Below, one piece after another: positions 19,321 to 30,000 of a DNA stretch of 64,000 nt. The translations under genes and the position numbers were made by a program. Source of the DNA: Candidatus Bacteroides merdavium (GTDB lineage Bacteria > Bacteroidota > Bacteroidia > Bacteroidales > Bacteroidaceae); NCBI GenBank assembly GCA_019116805.1, contig DXAV01000041.1, positions 1-64,000 on the forward strand, given 5' to 3'. Positions within the stretch are counted from its first letter, which is position 1; each line of letters opens with the position of its first letter. The notes beneath the pieces are model-generated. The model did not search any database, was not told where the DNA came from, and saw nothing but the letters and a program-made list of their open reading frames with translations.

Positions 19321-20730
19321 ATGAGAATCAAGAACATTTTTTTTGCATTTTGTTGTTTGTGCCTGGCTGCTTGTTGTGGCCCGAAGCAAGCGAATCATGT
19401 GTACAACGTCATGGACTATGGTGCCGTGGGCGACGGGCTAACCGATGATGCGACCGCTATCCAGAAAGCTATTGACGCCTGTACACAGGCTGGTGGAGGG
19501 CAGGTATTGATACCTGCCGGGCATACTTTCCTGTGTAGTCCCTTCAAATTGGCATCGTTTGTGGAGTTGCATTTGGAAGCCAACTCTCGTTTGTTGGCGA
19601 ATCCTGATGAGTCCGTTTATACCGAAAGTGCTTTTCGTGAGAATCGTGGAGAAGGCATGATGTGGATCAGTGGAAAGGATTTGAAACAGGTTTCCATCAC
19701 CGGAACAGGAACTATTGACGGGAATGGCGTGGCATTCATGGGACAGGAGCTGGAAGACTCGTACGAACTGAAACCTGTGACTGATTTCGACCCACGTCCG
19801 CATGTTCTGACGTTGGAAGCTATTGATCGTTTGGTCATTCGCGACGTGACTATCTGTAATAGCCCTTACTGGACTGTACATCTCATCGGTTGCAAGGATG
19901 CGGTGATAGACGGCATTAGTATTCGTAATAACTTAAAGATACGTAACGGTGATGGTATTGATGTGGACCATTCGCGTCACGTGCGCATTGCCAATTGCTA
20001 TATAGAGTCGGGTGACGACTGTATCTGTCTGAAAAATCGTCGTGAATTTGAGGAATATGGTTCTTGTGAGGATGTGGTGGTAACTAACTGTACCATGGTA
20101 TCTCGTTCGTGTGCTATTAAAATCGGTTCCGAGAATATGGATGCCATTAATAATGTGTTGTTCAATAATTGTGTCATTCGCGACAGTAACCGTGGTATTG
20201 GCATCCAAAACCGAGATGAAGGTACGGTGACCAATGTCGTGTTTGACAATATGATTGTTGATTGCCGTCTGTGGTCAGACGTGTGGTGGGGTAAGGCAGA
20301 ACCGATTTATGTGACTTCTTATCCGCGTGCTGTGGGTAATCATAAGGATGCCGGATGGCGTTTCCCTAAAGGAGCAACTGAAGGGCGTTGCGGTGAGGTG
20401 AGTCGCATCTGGTTTTCCAATGTGAAGTGTATAAGCGAGAATGGCGTGTTTGTTGGTGGTGATGTCCCTGGGAAGGTTAACCATATCTATTTTGATGATA
20501 TTGATATCCAGTTGTTGAAACGGACGGATTATCTTGGCGGTGTCTATGACAAACGCCCCTGCCAAGGTGAGGGCTTTGTGAATGATAAGGTCTATGGCTT
20601 CTACATTGATACAGCTAGTGACATCTTTATCAATAATCCCCGTTTGACATGGGGGGACACTCGTCCTGTGACGGCTTCTGGCGAGTTGTTGAAGCAGAAG
20701 GCTTCGACAAATGTTGTGGTGACCCGATAA
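19321..20730 (+). CDS. GH28-like right-handed beta-helix glycosidase
   Basis: DYGAVGDGLTDDATAIQKAIDAC; NGDGIDVD and SGDDCICLKN motifs. Confidence 0.85.
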   Translation: MRIKNIFFAFCCLCLAACCGPKQANHVYNVMDYGAVGDGLTDDATAIQKAIDACTQAGGGQVLIPAGHTFLCSPFKLASFVELHLEANSRLLANPDESVYTESAFRENRGEGMMWISGKDLKQVSITGTGTIDGNGVAFMGQELEDSYELKPVTDFDPRPHVLTLEAIDRLVIRDVTICNSPYWTVHLIGCKDAVIDGISIRNNLKIRNGDGIDVDHSRHVRIANCYIESGDDCICLKNRREFEEYGSCEDVVVTNCTMVSRSCAIKIGSENMDAINNVLFNNCVIRDSNRGIGIQNRDEGTVTNVVFDNMIVDCRLWSDVWWGKAEPIYVTSYPRAVGNHKDAGWRFPKGATEGRCGEVSRIWFSNVKCISENGVFVGGDVPGKVNHIYFDDIDIQLLKRTDYLGGVYDKRPCQGEGFVNDKVYGFYIDTASDIFINNPRLTWGDTRPVTASGELLKQKASTNVVVTR

Positions 20731-20754
20731 GCAAACTTTAAATCTTGATGTGTT

Positions 20755-22017
20755 ATGAACAGACTAGTTCTCTTTCTATATGTATGTGTGTGTGCGGTGG
20801 GGATAGCCACCGCACAGTTGAGGCCCACCAACGAAGAACTGGGTAGTATCTATTTTGCGTATCCGGCACCGAACACTGTTCAGACTCCGCCTCCTGTTGG
20901 TTTTGAGGCATTCTATATCTCGCATTATGGGCGTCATGGCTCCCGTTGGCGTACTGATGATATGCACTACAAAGAGGTGGTTGATGTATTCGACTCACTA
21001 GCTACAATTCGTGCCCTTACGCCGTTGGGTGAAGAGGTTCGCGGACGCCTTCATCGGGTGTGGGAGGATGCTCGTGGACGTAGTGGAAACATTACTCCGC
21101 TGGGTGAACGTCAGCATCGCGACATTGCCTACCGTATGTTTACTTCATTCCCGTCGGTCTTTGCCGATAGTGCTGTAGTCGATGCTCGCTCGTCCACGTC
21201 GCTGCGTTGTGCCATGAGCATGAGTTATTTCACAGAAGCCTTGAAGGAGCAAAATCCGCAGTTGCGCGTTAGTCGCCGGGCTTATCAATGCTATATGGAT
21301 TACATTGCTCATACGTCGCCCGAGGCTGAGGCTTTCTGTTCCGATACGGCAGCGTGGCGTACTGACTTCCGCCGTTTTGAGCAGGAACAGATACGGCCGG
21401 AGCGTTTTGTGAAAGCTTTGGTCGCTCCGTCTGTCTGCATGTCGTACGTGCAGGAACGTAAGATTATGGAAGGTCTCTATTGGATTGCTATCGATATGCA
21501 GAATTGTGACCACCTAAAGGGAGTTGACTTCTTTGACCTCTTTACGTACGATGAATTGATGGCTTTGTGGAAGGTGGTGAATGCCCGTATGTATGTATGT
21601 AACGCGGCTGCTCCACTTAATGGGGGGCTGATGCCTCGCCAGGCCTCCGCTTTATTGCGCAATATTGTCGAAAGTGCCGACTTGGCCATAGCTGCTGGAC
21701 AGCCCTGTTCCGATTTGCGTTTCGGACACGATACCCATCTTATCCGCCTGCTTGCGTTGCTGCGCGTGGAGGGATGTGATGGTAGTGAGGTAGATATTGA
21801 GAAGTTCCACTTGGCTTGGCAGGACTACCGCGTCTCGCCGATGGCAGCCAACCTGCAACTCATATTCTTCCGCAATGCCGGGGGGCAAATATTGGTGAAG
21901 TTGCTCCACAACGAACACGAAGTGCGTCTCACCGGTCTTGCCCCTGCCTCTGGTCCTTACTATTACTGGGCGGATTTGCGACGGCATCTTTGGGGGTTGC
22001 TCGATGAAGCTGATTGA
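20755..22017 (+). CDS. Secreted histidine-type phosphatase
   Basis: RHGSRW catalytic motif and C-terminal GHDTHL. Confidence 0.85.
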   Translation: MNRLVLFLYVCVCAVGIATAQLRPTNEELGSIYFAYPAPNTVQTPPPVGFEAFYISHYGRHGSRWRTDDMHYKEVVDVFDSLATIRALTPLGEEVRGRLHRVWEDARGRSGNITPLGERQHRDIAYRMFTSFPSVFADSAVVDARSSTSLRCAMSMSYFTEALKEQNPQLRVSRRAYQCYMDYIAHTSPEAEAFCSDTAAWRTDFRRFEQEQIRPERFVKALVAPSVCMSYVQERKIMEGLYWIAIDMQNCDHLKGVDFFDLFTYDELMALWKVVNARMYVCNAAAPLNGGLMPRQASALLRNIVESADLAIAAGQPCSDLRFGHDTHLIRLLALLRVEGCDGSEVDIEKFHLAWQDYRVSPMAANLQLIFFRNAGGQILVKLLHNEHEVRLTGLAPASGPYYYWADLRRHLWGLLDEAD

Positions 22018-22022
22018 GAGGC

Positions 22023-22565
22023 TTATTTCCTAATCTCCTCTGCTGTCCAGTTTATTTCCAGTGGATTGTCTTTCATCCGCCATACTAGCGGTAGAGTCGG
22101 ATGGTCCAGTATCCACATTTCTTCATTCTCGACCGTGTCCTTGACATGCAGTAGCGGCAGGCTCAAGGCGCGGTCGTCTGTATCCAGTAGACGGTACGTC
22201 GTTCGGTTATAGTCCATTTCTCCCGTCGTTTTCAGCGTGCGGTATGCTTTGCGTCCTATCATGTATACCGTTTCGCCGGCAGGCAGTGTCACATGGTTCT
22301 TGTCCTCCGGCTGCAGAAAACTAAGTGACGAGCCGTTTTCTACGTTCTCCGGCATCATGGTGTAAGTCCCCGACAGCCATTTCAACTTGCGTTCGATGCC
22401 CCAGATGAGGCTTACGGTGTCATTCTTTTCTTCGAAGCTCATCTCAAAGCGCCGCGTCTGCCCGTGCAGCTTAAAGACGAACAGCAATGTGTCCGGTATC
22501 ACCTGTGCCCCTGCGGCGAGGGACATCCACAGTAAAGTCAGTAGAGTAAGAAGTTTGGTTTTCAT
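22023..22565 (-). CDS. Secreted protein of unknown function
   Basis: Signal peptide MKTKLLTLLTLLWMSLAAGAQ; starts 4 nt after the GH92 stop. Confidence 0.7.
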   Translation of the reverse strand: MKTKLLTLLTLLWMSLAAGAQVIPDTLLFVFKLHGQTRRFEMSFEEKNDTVSLIWGIERKLKWLSGTYTMMPENVENGSSLSFLQPEDKNHVTLPAGETVYMIGRKAYRTLKTTGEMDYNRTTYRLLDTDDRALSLPLLHVKDTVENEEMWILDHPTLPLVWRMKDNPLEINWTAEEIRK

Positions 22566-22569
22566 AATG

Positions 22570-24876
22570 TTATTTCTCTTCCTTGAACATACGTTTTCCC
22601 CACTCGCCCGGTTTGTCGCCCATCTTCAGTATCAGTGTACCACCCTCCATGAGTGTGGCGTGGCGCAGGGCTGAGTAGGGGTAATTCTTGCCGTTTAGTG
22701 TGGCCGATATGATGTGACGATTCCGCTCTGACAGCCCTTCGGTTATGATGCGGAATTGGCGACCGTTCGCCAGATGGAACGTTACCTCCCGCAGCATCGG
22801 TGCGTGGATGAGGTAATAGTCCTGTCCTCCGTTAGGATAGAGCGGCATCATGTGGAACGCCAGCCACGATGACATTGCTCCCGCATCGTCCCTGCCTGGC
22901 AGACCGTCTGCTTTTGCACTGAAGTGCTGCCCTACGATTTCACGCACCCGATCCGCACTGCGGTCGGGTTTCCCTATCCAGTGATACAGATACGGCGTGA
23001 GAAAGGCCGGTTCGTTGTTCACATTGTAATAGCCGTGATCGAAAAATGTGTCCAGCCTTCGTTCGAAAGCCTCGGCTCCTCCACACATCGCTATCAGCCC
23101 CGGTACGTCGTGGGGCACGCTTAGCGAGTATTCCCACGACGAACCCTCGTAGAAAAATGTATTCCACCACGGCGTGTACCATGGCCCTTCTGACGTCACG
23201 GGCGTGTAGACATACTTCGGCTTGCGCAGTCGGCTGTGTCCATAGGTCAGGCTGTCCAGCCAGTTGCCCTGTGCGTCGCGCGGCATAATGAAGCCCCGTG
23301 CACCGTCGTGCTCATAGTCAGAGCGCCAAAGATTTTTCCAGCTTTCGCTTTGCTTCAAGTACTGCTTTGCCAGATCCTTCTTACCCATGCCTTTCGCTAC
23401 CAGATAGATGGCATAGTCACAGTAGCTGTATTCTACCGTGCGGTTACCCGCACGTGGAATGCCCCAAGGCACATAGCCCAAGTGTAGATATTCGTCCAGT
23501 CCGCCCCGGCCTTCCGCCTCGTGGTGTCCGCCTGGATCCACGGTGGCGTCTTTCAGCATCGCCTCCAGTGCCAGGTCCCAGTCGATACCCTGTAAGCCCT
23601 TCACGTAGGCGTCTGCTATCATCACTTCTGCGTTCGAGCCTCCTTGCGTGCGTCCGTTACAGTTACCGCTACGTGCGTCAGGAAGGTATCCGTCCCGTTT
23701 GTAGATATATAGTAATGACTGCACTAAGTCTGCCTCGCGCTTCGGATCCATCAGTGTAAGTAGTGGTGTGCTTGTGCGGTATGTGTCCCAGATGGCATAA
23801 TAATCATCGTAGTAAGGTTGCGGGTCATTCCACAACGGATTTTCTCCCGTTCGGTCCGCCGGCATCATCAGGGCATGGTAGATGGCCGTGTAGAACATAC
23901 GTTTTTGTTCCTCCGGCGTGTCGTTTGCTATCGAGATGCGTCCCAGCAGCTCCTCCCAGGTATTCAGCAGCCGTCGGTACACCTTCTCCATGGACCATTC
24001 CGGCAAGTCATGGTGTGCGTTGTGGCGTGCCCGTCCCGTGCTCAGGAATGAGATACCCACCCTTAGATGCACTTGATTTTCTTCCCCGCCGAACCGTAGC
24101 AGCGCACCCGTCTTCTGATAAGAATCATATTGTCGTTTCTGGTCCGGGTAGATGCTGTCGCCCTTCCAGGTTGCCGTTTCGATGAAGGGGCGGTCAGTCT
24201 GTGCGTAGAAATACACGGTGTACGCTCTTCCGTTGTTCCATCCACCCCGTATGCGAGTATATCCCTCCACTTCCGTGTCACTGACGATGTTCACTTCCGA
24301 TCCCACAAACTGTTGCGCCTCGCGAGCGTCCGGTACCGGGTTTTCGCCGAGGAAAAATCCTGCGTCGATGGCCAGTCCTTTCAGGGAGTCTGTAGGATAG
24401 GTGAAGCGATACAATGCGGCTCGTTCAGCCGTGGTAATCTCCGTTCGGATGCCGTTTTCGCGGTATGTCGTGCGGTAATATCCCAGTGAGAAGTCTTCTT
24501 CCGCGCGGTGGAAGTAATGGTTAATCTGGTTCATGCCGTTGCAGAAGGGTTGCACCAGAACGTTGCCATACTTCTGTCCGCCTCCCGTCCCGCTGATGTG
24601 GGTCTGTGCGAAGCCGTCCACCCGTGTGGGCATGGGATCCCATCCGTTGTTAGGTGCGGGCGTACAGTCCGGTGAAGGTTTCACCATGCCGAACGGGTAG
24701 GTCGGGCCGATGAATACACGTCCCAGCCCTTCGCTGCCGATGCGCAGGTCTACATATTGCGTTAACAGGAACTCGTCGGCAATCCGGCCGGGCAGTCCCT
24801 CAGCATGGGCGGCGTGTGACGTTCCTGCCAGGATGACTGTCCATGCTGTATAAAGGAATGATTTGATTTTTCGCAT
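22570..24876 (-). CDS. GH92 family alpha-mannosidase-like glycosidase
   Basis: YVDLRIGSEGLGRVFIGPTYPFGMVKPSPD and GRDDAGAMSSW; start at MRKIKSFLY preferred (ORF extends to 24909). Confidence 0.93.
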   Translation of the reverse strand: MRKIKSFLYTAWTVILAGTSHAAHAEGLPGRIADEFLLTQYVDLRIGSEGLGRVFIGPTYPFGMVKPSPDCTPAPNNGWDPMPTRVDGFAQTHISGTGGGQKYGNVLVQPFCNGMNQINHYFHRAEEDFSLGYYRTTYRENGIRTEITTAERAALYRFTYPTDSLKGLAIDAGFFLGENPVPDAREAQQFVGSEVNIVSDTEVEGYTRIRGGWNNGRAYTVYFYAQTDRPFIETATWKGDSIYPDQKRQYDSYQKTGALLRFGGEENQVHLRVGISFLSTGRARHNAHHDLPEWSMEKVYRRLLNTWEELLGRISIANDTPEEQKRMFYTAIYHALMMPADRTGENPLWNDPQPYYDDYYAIWDTYRTSTPLLTLMDPKREADLVQSLLYIYKRDGYLPDARSGNCNGRTQGGSNAEVMIADAYVKGLQGIDWDLALEAMLKDATVDPGGHHEAEGRGGLDEYLHLGYVPWGIPRAGNRTVEYSYCDYAIYLVAKGMGKKDLAKQYLKQSESWKNLWRSDYEHDGARGFIMPRDAQGNWLDSLTYGHSRLRKPKYVYTPVTSEGPWYTPWWNTFFYEGSSWEYSLSVPHDVPGLIAMCGGAEAFERRLDTFFDHGYYNVNNEPAFLTPYLYHWIGKPDRSADRVREIVGQHFSAKADGLPGRDDAGAMSSWLAFHMMPLYPNGGQDYYLIHAPMLREVTFHLANGRQFRIITEGLSERNRHIISATLNGKNYPYSALRHATLMEGGTLILKMGDKPGEWGKRMFKEEK

Positions 24877-24972
24877 GCTTGTTATTTTATAGGGTAGTGA
24901 AGGTTTCATCTGATTGCAAAATTAATAAAAGGCTGCGGAAACGCAAGTGACGGCGACATGTCTTTTTGAATA

Positions 24973-24994
24973 AATATCCGCAAGAAGCCGATGC
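24973..24994. repeat. Dispersed intergenic repeat copy 2
   Basis: AATATCCGCAAGAAGCCGATGC; 21/22 identical to 8478-8499. Confidence 0.7.
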
Positions 24995-25033
24995 CTGCCC
25001 TCTGTCAGCCTGTTCACACCCAGCGTTCCATAA

Positions 25034-25120
25034 GGTGTGAAGCCTTCACACCTCTTCACGCTTTTAGTGTGAAGGCGTCACATCCGTACTGTGAAGGTGT
25101 CACATTCTTACTGTGAAAGA
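25034..25120. repeat. 22-bp-period palindromic array (TGTGA-N5-TCACA units)
   Basis: TGTGAAG at 25068 and 25090 (then TGTGAAA at 25112); adjoining perfect palindrome GGTGTGAAGCCTTCACACC 25034-25052. Confidence 0.75.
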
Positions 25121-25199
25121 AAGAAGAAGCGGACAAGGAGGGAAAAGGGTATTTCGCCACACTTGCCTCCTTCGTACATTGATGTGGTAATTCATGTAA

Positions 25200-25258
25200 G
25201 AAAAAGCCTTGCACGTATCCTGTGGAATGGCATTACCGCAGGTTTTGTGCAAGGCCTA
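25200..25258 (-). terminator. Complex intrinsic terminator of the SusCD operon
   Basis: Minus strand AGGCCTTGCAC...GTGCAAGGCTTTTTC with nested CCTGCGG/CCACAGG stem. Confidence 0.75.
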
Positions 25259-25322
25259 CATTTTTAAAACTCTAAATAAAACAATCGCTTGCTTTTACCT
25301 TAAAAATGTTTCTGTGTGTTTA

Positions 25323-26999
25323 TTAGTATCCGGCGTTCTGGCTCCAGTTCGTGTTGGCATTCAGTGTATTTACACTCAACGGCCACAGACGATATTGCGG
25401 GTTGGTCGCATCGGGATTGAAGTCGTTCTTGAAGCCCCAGTCGCGTTCGAAGTCACCGAAACGGATCAAGTCGTTACGACGCCAGTGCTCGTCCAGGAAC
25501 TCACGGCCACGTTCGTCCAAAATCTCTTGCAGGCTTGGATTGTGGTCCAAGAGCGGAGCGTTGACGTATCCACGGATTTGGTTGAACAGGCTCTGCGGTG
25601 TATCACCGTTGGCAGACGTAGTTGCACCTTGGCGTACAAGGGCTTCGCATTTCATCAGAATAACATCCGCATAACGGAAGATAGGCACATCGTTATCCTG
25701 ATTACGGCTGAACGTGTTGTAATCATTGATGTCGGGGAAGAACTTGATGGAACGATAACCCTGTGTCCAACCTGTTAAATCAGCACCACAATTGAGATCC
25801 GCATTCGGTACTACAGGATTTTCAGGATCACTATAATCTTCTTTTAATGTGATACTCTTTGTGAAAGTTACATCGTTGTCATTATATGTATTGCGTACGG
25901 TAGTCGGTTCACCGGTATTGTTGTCATACTGGTAAACATCGAATGTTTCCATGCCGATATTCTCACCCGTATTACCGGCAATGACATCGTTACGACGGTC
26001 ACCCGGCAGACAGAACAGTTCTACAAACTCCGGAGTCAGCGTCATGTTTCCACCTACAGAGTTACTCATCTCAATGCTGTAGAAACCATTGCTGTTCTGA
26101 CCACGGCGCCAGGTACGGAAGCGGGCGAATGTCATTCCTTGTATAGTTTCTGCATCAAATGGCATGGCATAGATGAAGTCCTTGATCTGCGATCCGTTAG
26201 TGTACATGAACTTCGTCTTGTAGTCATCGCTCAAATCGAAGTAACCGGAAGCAATGACACGGTCGCAAGCGGCGATACAGTCATTCAACTTTTCGTTCTC
26301 GGCCGTAGAAGACCAACTGGCACTGGTTACATCTTGTGTGTACACGTTCCAGTTGATGTACAACTTAGCCAGCAGGGCATCTACCATCCAGCGGGTCGGT
26401 TTCCCGTAAGTAGAGGCATCTACATTTTCATAGCAGTTGTCACGAACAGCGAGCAGTTCTGATTCAATCCAACGGGCTGCTTCGGCGCGTGGTGAGCGGT
26501 CTATAGCCTCGTCTTCCGCCAACAGGTGGTCGATGATAGGCGTGTCGCCCCAATGATCCATAATCATGAAATGGTAGAAAGCACGTACAGCACGTACAGG
26601 AGCTAAATCCTCCTCAGATACGCCACCTTCGCTCAGGTCGAAGATGACACGGTTGCAGTTGGTGATACCGGTCAGCAATTCGTTGAACACGTCTAATTGA
26701 GCGGCCGAGTTTGTCGGGCTGATCATGTGCAGCGAGAAGTTCGCCATATCACGGTTGTTCAGGTAGTCACCGTCGAAACTGACTGCCGTATATTCGTCCG
26801 AGTTACAGGATACGCCTTCATCAAAACGACGCCCGATAGCGGCACGGAACGAATAGAAAGCGTTGCTCATCTGTGCCTCAATGGCAATTTCTGAGTCGGG
26901 CATTTCGGTATATTGCGACTTGATGTCCACATCTAAGTCAGTACAACCGATGGTTGTCAGTGCCAGCAGGGCACCTGTTACTATATTTCTTGTTTTCAT
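25323..26999 (-). CDS. RagB/SusD family lipoprotein
   Basis: Lipobox TIGC; SusD C-terminal region; paired with SusC. Confidence 0.94.
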   Translation of the reverse strand: MKTRNIVTGALLALTTIGCTDLDVDIKSQYTEMPDSEIAIEAQMSNAFYSFRAAIGRRFDEGVSCNSDEYTAVSFDGDYLNNRDMANFSLHMISPTNSAAQLDVFNELLTGITNCNRVIFDLSEGGVSEEDLAPVRAVRAFYHFMIMDHWGDTPIIDHLLAEDEAIDRSPRAEAARWIESELLAVRDNCYENVDASTYGKPTRWMVDALLAKLYINWNVYTQDVTSASWSSTAENEKLNDCIAACDRVIASGYFDLSDDYKTKFMYTNGSQIKDFIYAMPFDAETIQGMTFARFRTWRRGQNSNGFYSIEMSNSVGGNMTLTPEFVELFCLPGDRRNDVIAGNTGENIGMETFDVYQYDNNTGEPTTVRNTYNDNDVTFTKSITLKEDYSDPENPVVPNADLNCGADLTGWTQGYRSIKFFPDINDYNTFSRNQDNDVPIFRYADVILMKCEALVRQGATTSANGDTPQSLFNQIRGYVNAPLLDHNPSLQEILDERGREFLDEHWRRNDLIRFGDFERDWGFKNDFNPDATNPQYRLWPLSVNTLNANTNWSQNAGY

Positions 27000-27023
27000 A
27001 TGTTTAATCTCTTATGTTAAGGG

Positions 27024-30000
27024 TTAGAAATTCACATTAACACCTACCATGAACGTACGGGTACGCGGGTAAGTGGTATTACGCCAGTCGATACCCGGAG
27101 TCAGGCCACCCAGGCTGATTTCAGGGTCGATACCCTTGTAGCCCGTAATGGTGAATACATTGTTGCAGGTAGCATACAGGCGCAGGTTGTTGATGTAGTT
27201 ACCAATCTTGCCGAAGTTGTAACCCAAAGTCAAGGTTGCCAGGCGCAGATAAGAACCATTCTCTAAGTAGCGGTCGGATGGAGCTTGGGCGCGGGTGTCG
27301 TGTGCGTTTTGTTCTCCTGCCACTTCCGCCAACACGTTCTTTCCATTGCTAACCAAACTTACGTTGTTGTAGTAGCAGCGGGTAGCGTTGAAAATCTTGT
27401 TGCCTGCCATACCTTGGAAGAAAGCGGTCAGCGTCCAGTTCTTCCATGTCAGGTCGTTGTTCCATCCGTACACGATTTTCGGTTGGGCTGAACCGTGCAT
27501 ACGTTTGTCTTCCAGTTCGGGCGAATCGGTTGTTCCAATCAGGTTGCCTTCTTCGTCATAATCGTTGAAGATAGAACCGCCATCCTCACCGTAGCCGGCC
27601 CATTCCCACAGGCAGAACTGGCCGATGGGGTAACCTTCCTGGATGCGTTGTACTTCGGCGTTGGTCGAATAACCGCCTACATCCGGATTACCTTGCGGAA
27701 TATAGTCTACTGAATAAGTTTCGTTAGAAAGTTTTTCCACCACATTCTTGTTGTGGGACAGGTTCAATGACGTGCTCCACGTGAAGTTGCGGGTCTGTAC
27801 CGGAATGGCGTTAATGGTGATTTCAATACCCTTGTTGCTGATGTCACCTACGTTAGCAGTCATTCGGTTATACGGATAACGGCTGGTAGAAACTTCATAA
27901 TCGTAAATCAAGTCGGAAGTTTTCTTGCTGTAGTATTCGATGGTACCGGTCAAACGGTTGTCGAAGAAGCCGAAGTCCAAACCGATGTTGAACATGCCGG
28001 TACTTTCCCACTTCAAATCAGGATTCGAGTTACGGGTTGCGCCCAATACGCGGTATTGCGAAGAAGTCCCGTTACCATCCACATAAGTAAACCAGCCGGT
28101 AGAACCATACACCGGACGTGCATAGAAGGCATCAAAGCCAAGAGAGTTACCGCTGACACCGTAACCTACACGGAGTTTCAAGTCATCGAACACGTTCTGG
28201 TCTTTCATGAAGTCCTCTTCCGTAATGCGCCATGCGGCCGATACAGAGGGGAACGTACCCCAACGGTTGTTTTCACCGAAAGCGGAAGAACCGTCACGAC
28301 GTACCGTAGCCTGCAACAGGTATTTGCTGTTGAAGCTGTAGTTGACACGTCCGTAGAACGAAATCATACGCAACGTAGAAAGGTTGTTGCTGATAACATC
28401 GTTGATAGAAATGTTGTTGGCAACTCCCATGTTATGGTAACCCAAGTCATCGTTGTAGAAATTGTAAACCTTCAGACCGAAACCGTCGTTGTTATCGGCT
28501 TGTTCCCAAGAATAACCGAGCATGACGCCTACTTTGTGTGCATCGGCAAAGGTATGATCCCAATTGACGTAAGTTTCCATCTGTTTGCGGATGTTTTCCA
28601 CAGTGCTGCGGTCTGCCTGACCATTGCGGGAAGCTACACTCGGAAGCTGGCTTTGGCTGCTGTTGTAGTTACTATAGATGTACTGCTGATTTTGGTAAGA
28701 CAGGTTCAAGTGCCAGTCCAATCCTTCAATGATGTGCAGCGTAGCCTGTGCGTTACCTTGCAACAGTTTCTCCTTCGTGTCGTAGCGGTCTTCGTTGATC
28801 ATCGCAACGGGGTTGTAGTTTTGCGAGATAGAAGTATTGCGATACCACGTATCATCCGCATTTCTTACCGGAACCAACGGGCTGTAGTAATACATGGCGT
28901 CCAATACGCTTTGGCCGGTATCGCCTGTAGGACCGGTAGAACTGTTGCGCACGCTGGCATTGACGCTGAAAGCCAAATCCAAACGGTCGTTCAAGGCTTT
29001 CGTCTGTACAAATGAACGGGCGTTCAGGCGGTCCATATTTGTTCCGCGTACTACACCTTGACGATCCATGAAGTTGATAGAGGCACTGTACTGTGTCTTC
29101 TCATTACCGCCGTTGATGGATACATTGTGGTTGTGGCTGAAGCCGGTGCGGAGCACTTCGTCTTGCCAGTTGGTATTGGCGGGATTGTTTACATCATAAT
29201 AGGAAGAAAGGTCGATGCTGTTGGCATTGGCAAAGCTCAGTAATTCGTCAGCTGTCATCATATCCAGCGAATTCATCGTCTTATCCCATGCCACGTAGCC
29301 GCTATAGCTTACATTCGTGTGCCCATCCTTGTTTCCTTTCTTCGTGGTTACGATGATGACACCGTTGGCAGCCTTCGAACCATAGATGGCGGTAGCGGAA
29401 GCATCGCGCAACACATCAATGCTCTCGATGTCATCCGGAGCAACAAGGGACAGGCTGGCACCCGGCACGCCATCGATTACATAATAAGGCTCCATGGCTT
29501 CACCGGTACGCAGGGAAGATGCACCACGCAGCGAGATGGAAGCCGAACCGTTCGGGTCGCTGGTGTTGGCCACGGTCAGCCCCGGAACTTTACCTTGCAG
29601 CATCTGGGCGGGGCTGGTGATGACACCCACGTTCATGTCTTCCGCTTTCACACTAGTAATAGAACTGGTCACATCCTTGCGTTGCATACTGCCGTAACCT
29701 ACTACTACCACTTCTTCCAACGCTTGCGCGTCTTCGCTCATCACCACATCAATGACGTTACGGTCCACTTTGATATCTTGAGTTGTGAAACCAATGTAGG
29801 AGAATTGCAGGGTTTTGCCCTTCTCTACATTGATGGAGTACTTACCGTCCACGTCGGTAATGTTGCCGTTGGTGGTACCTACTTCCAGCACGTTGACGCC
29901 CGGAAGCGGCATACCGGTCTTGTCTGTTACTGTACCGGTCACTTGGTTTTGTGCAAATGCTAAGGTACTACTTAGCAGGAACATAACAAAGACTACGCTT

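Noticed and set aside
25066-25120. E. coli-type CRP sites
   Set aside because: TGTGA/TCACA halves are separated by 5 not 6 bp and Bacteroides lacks the classical cAMP-CRP paradigm
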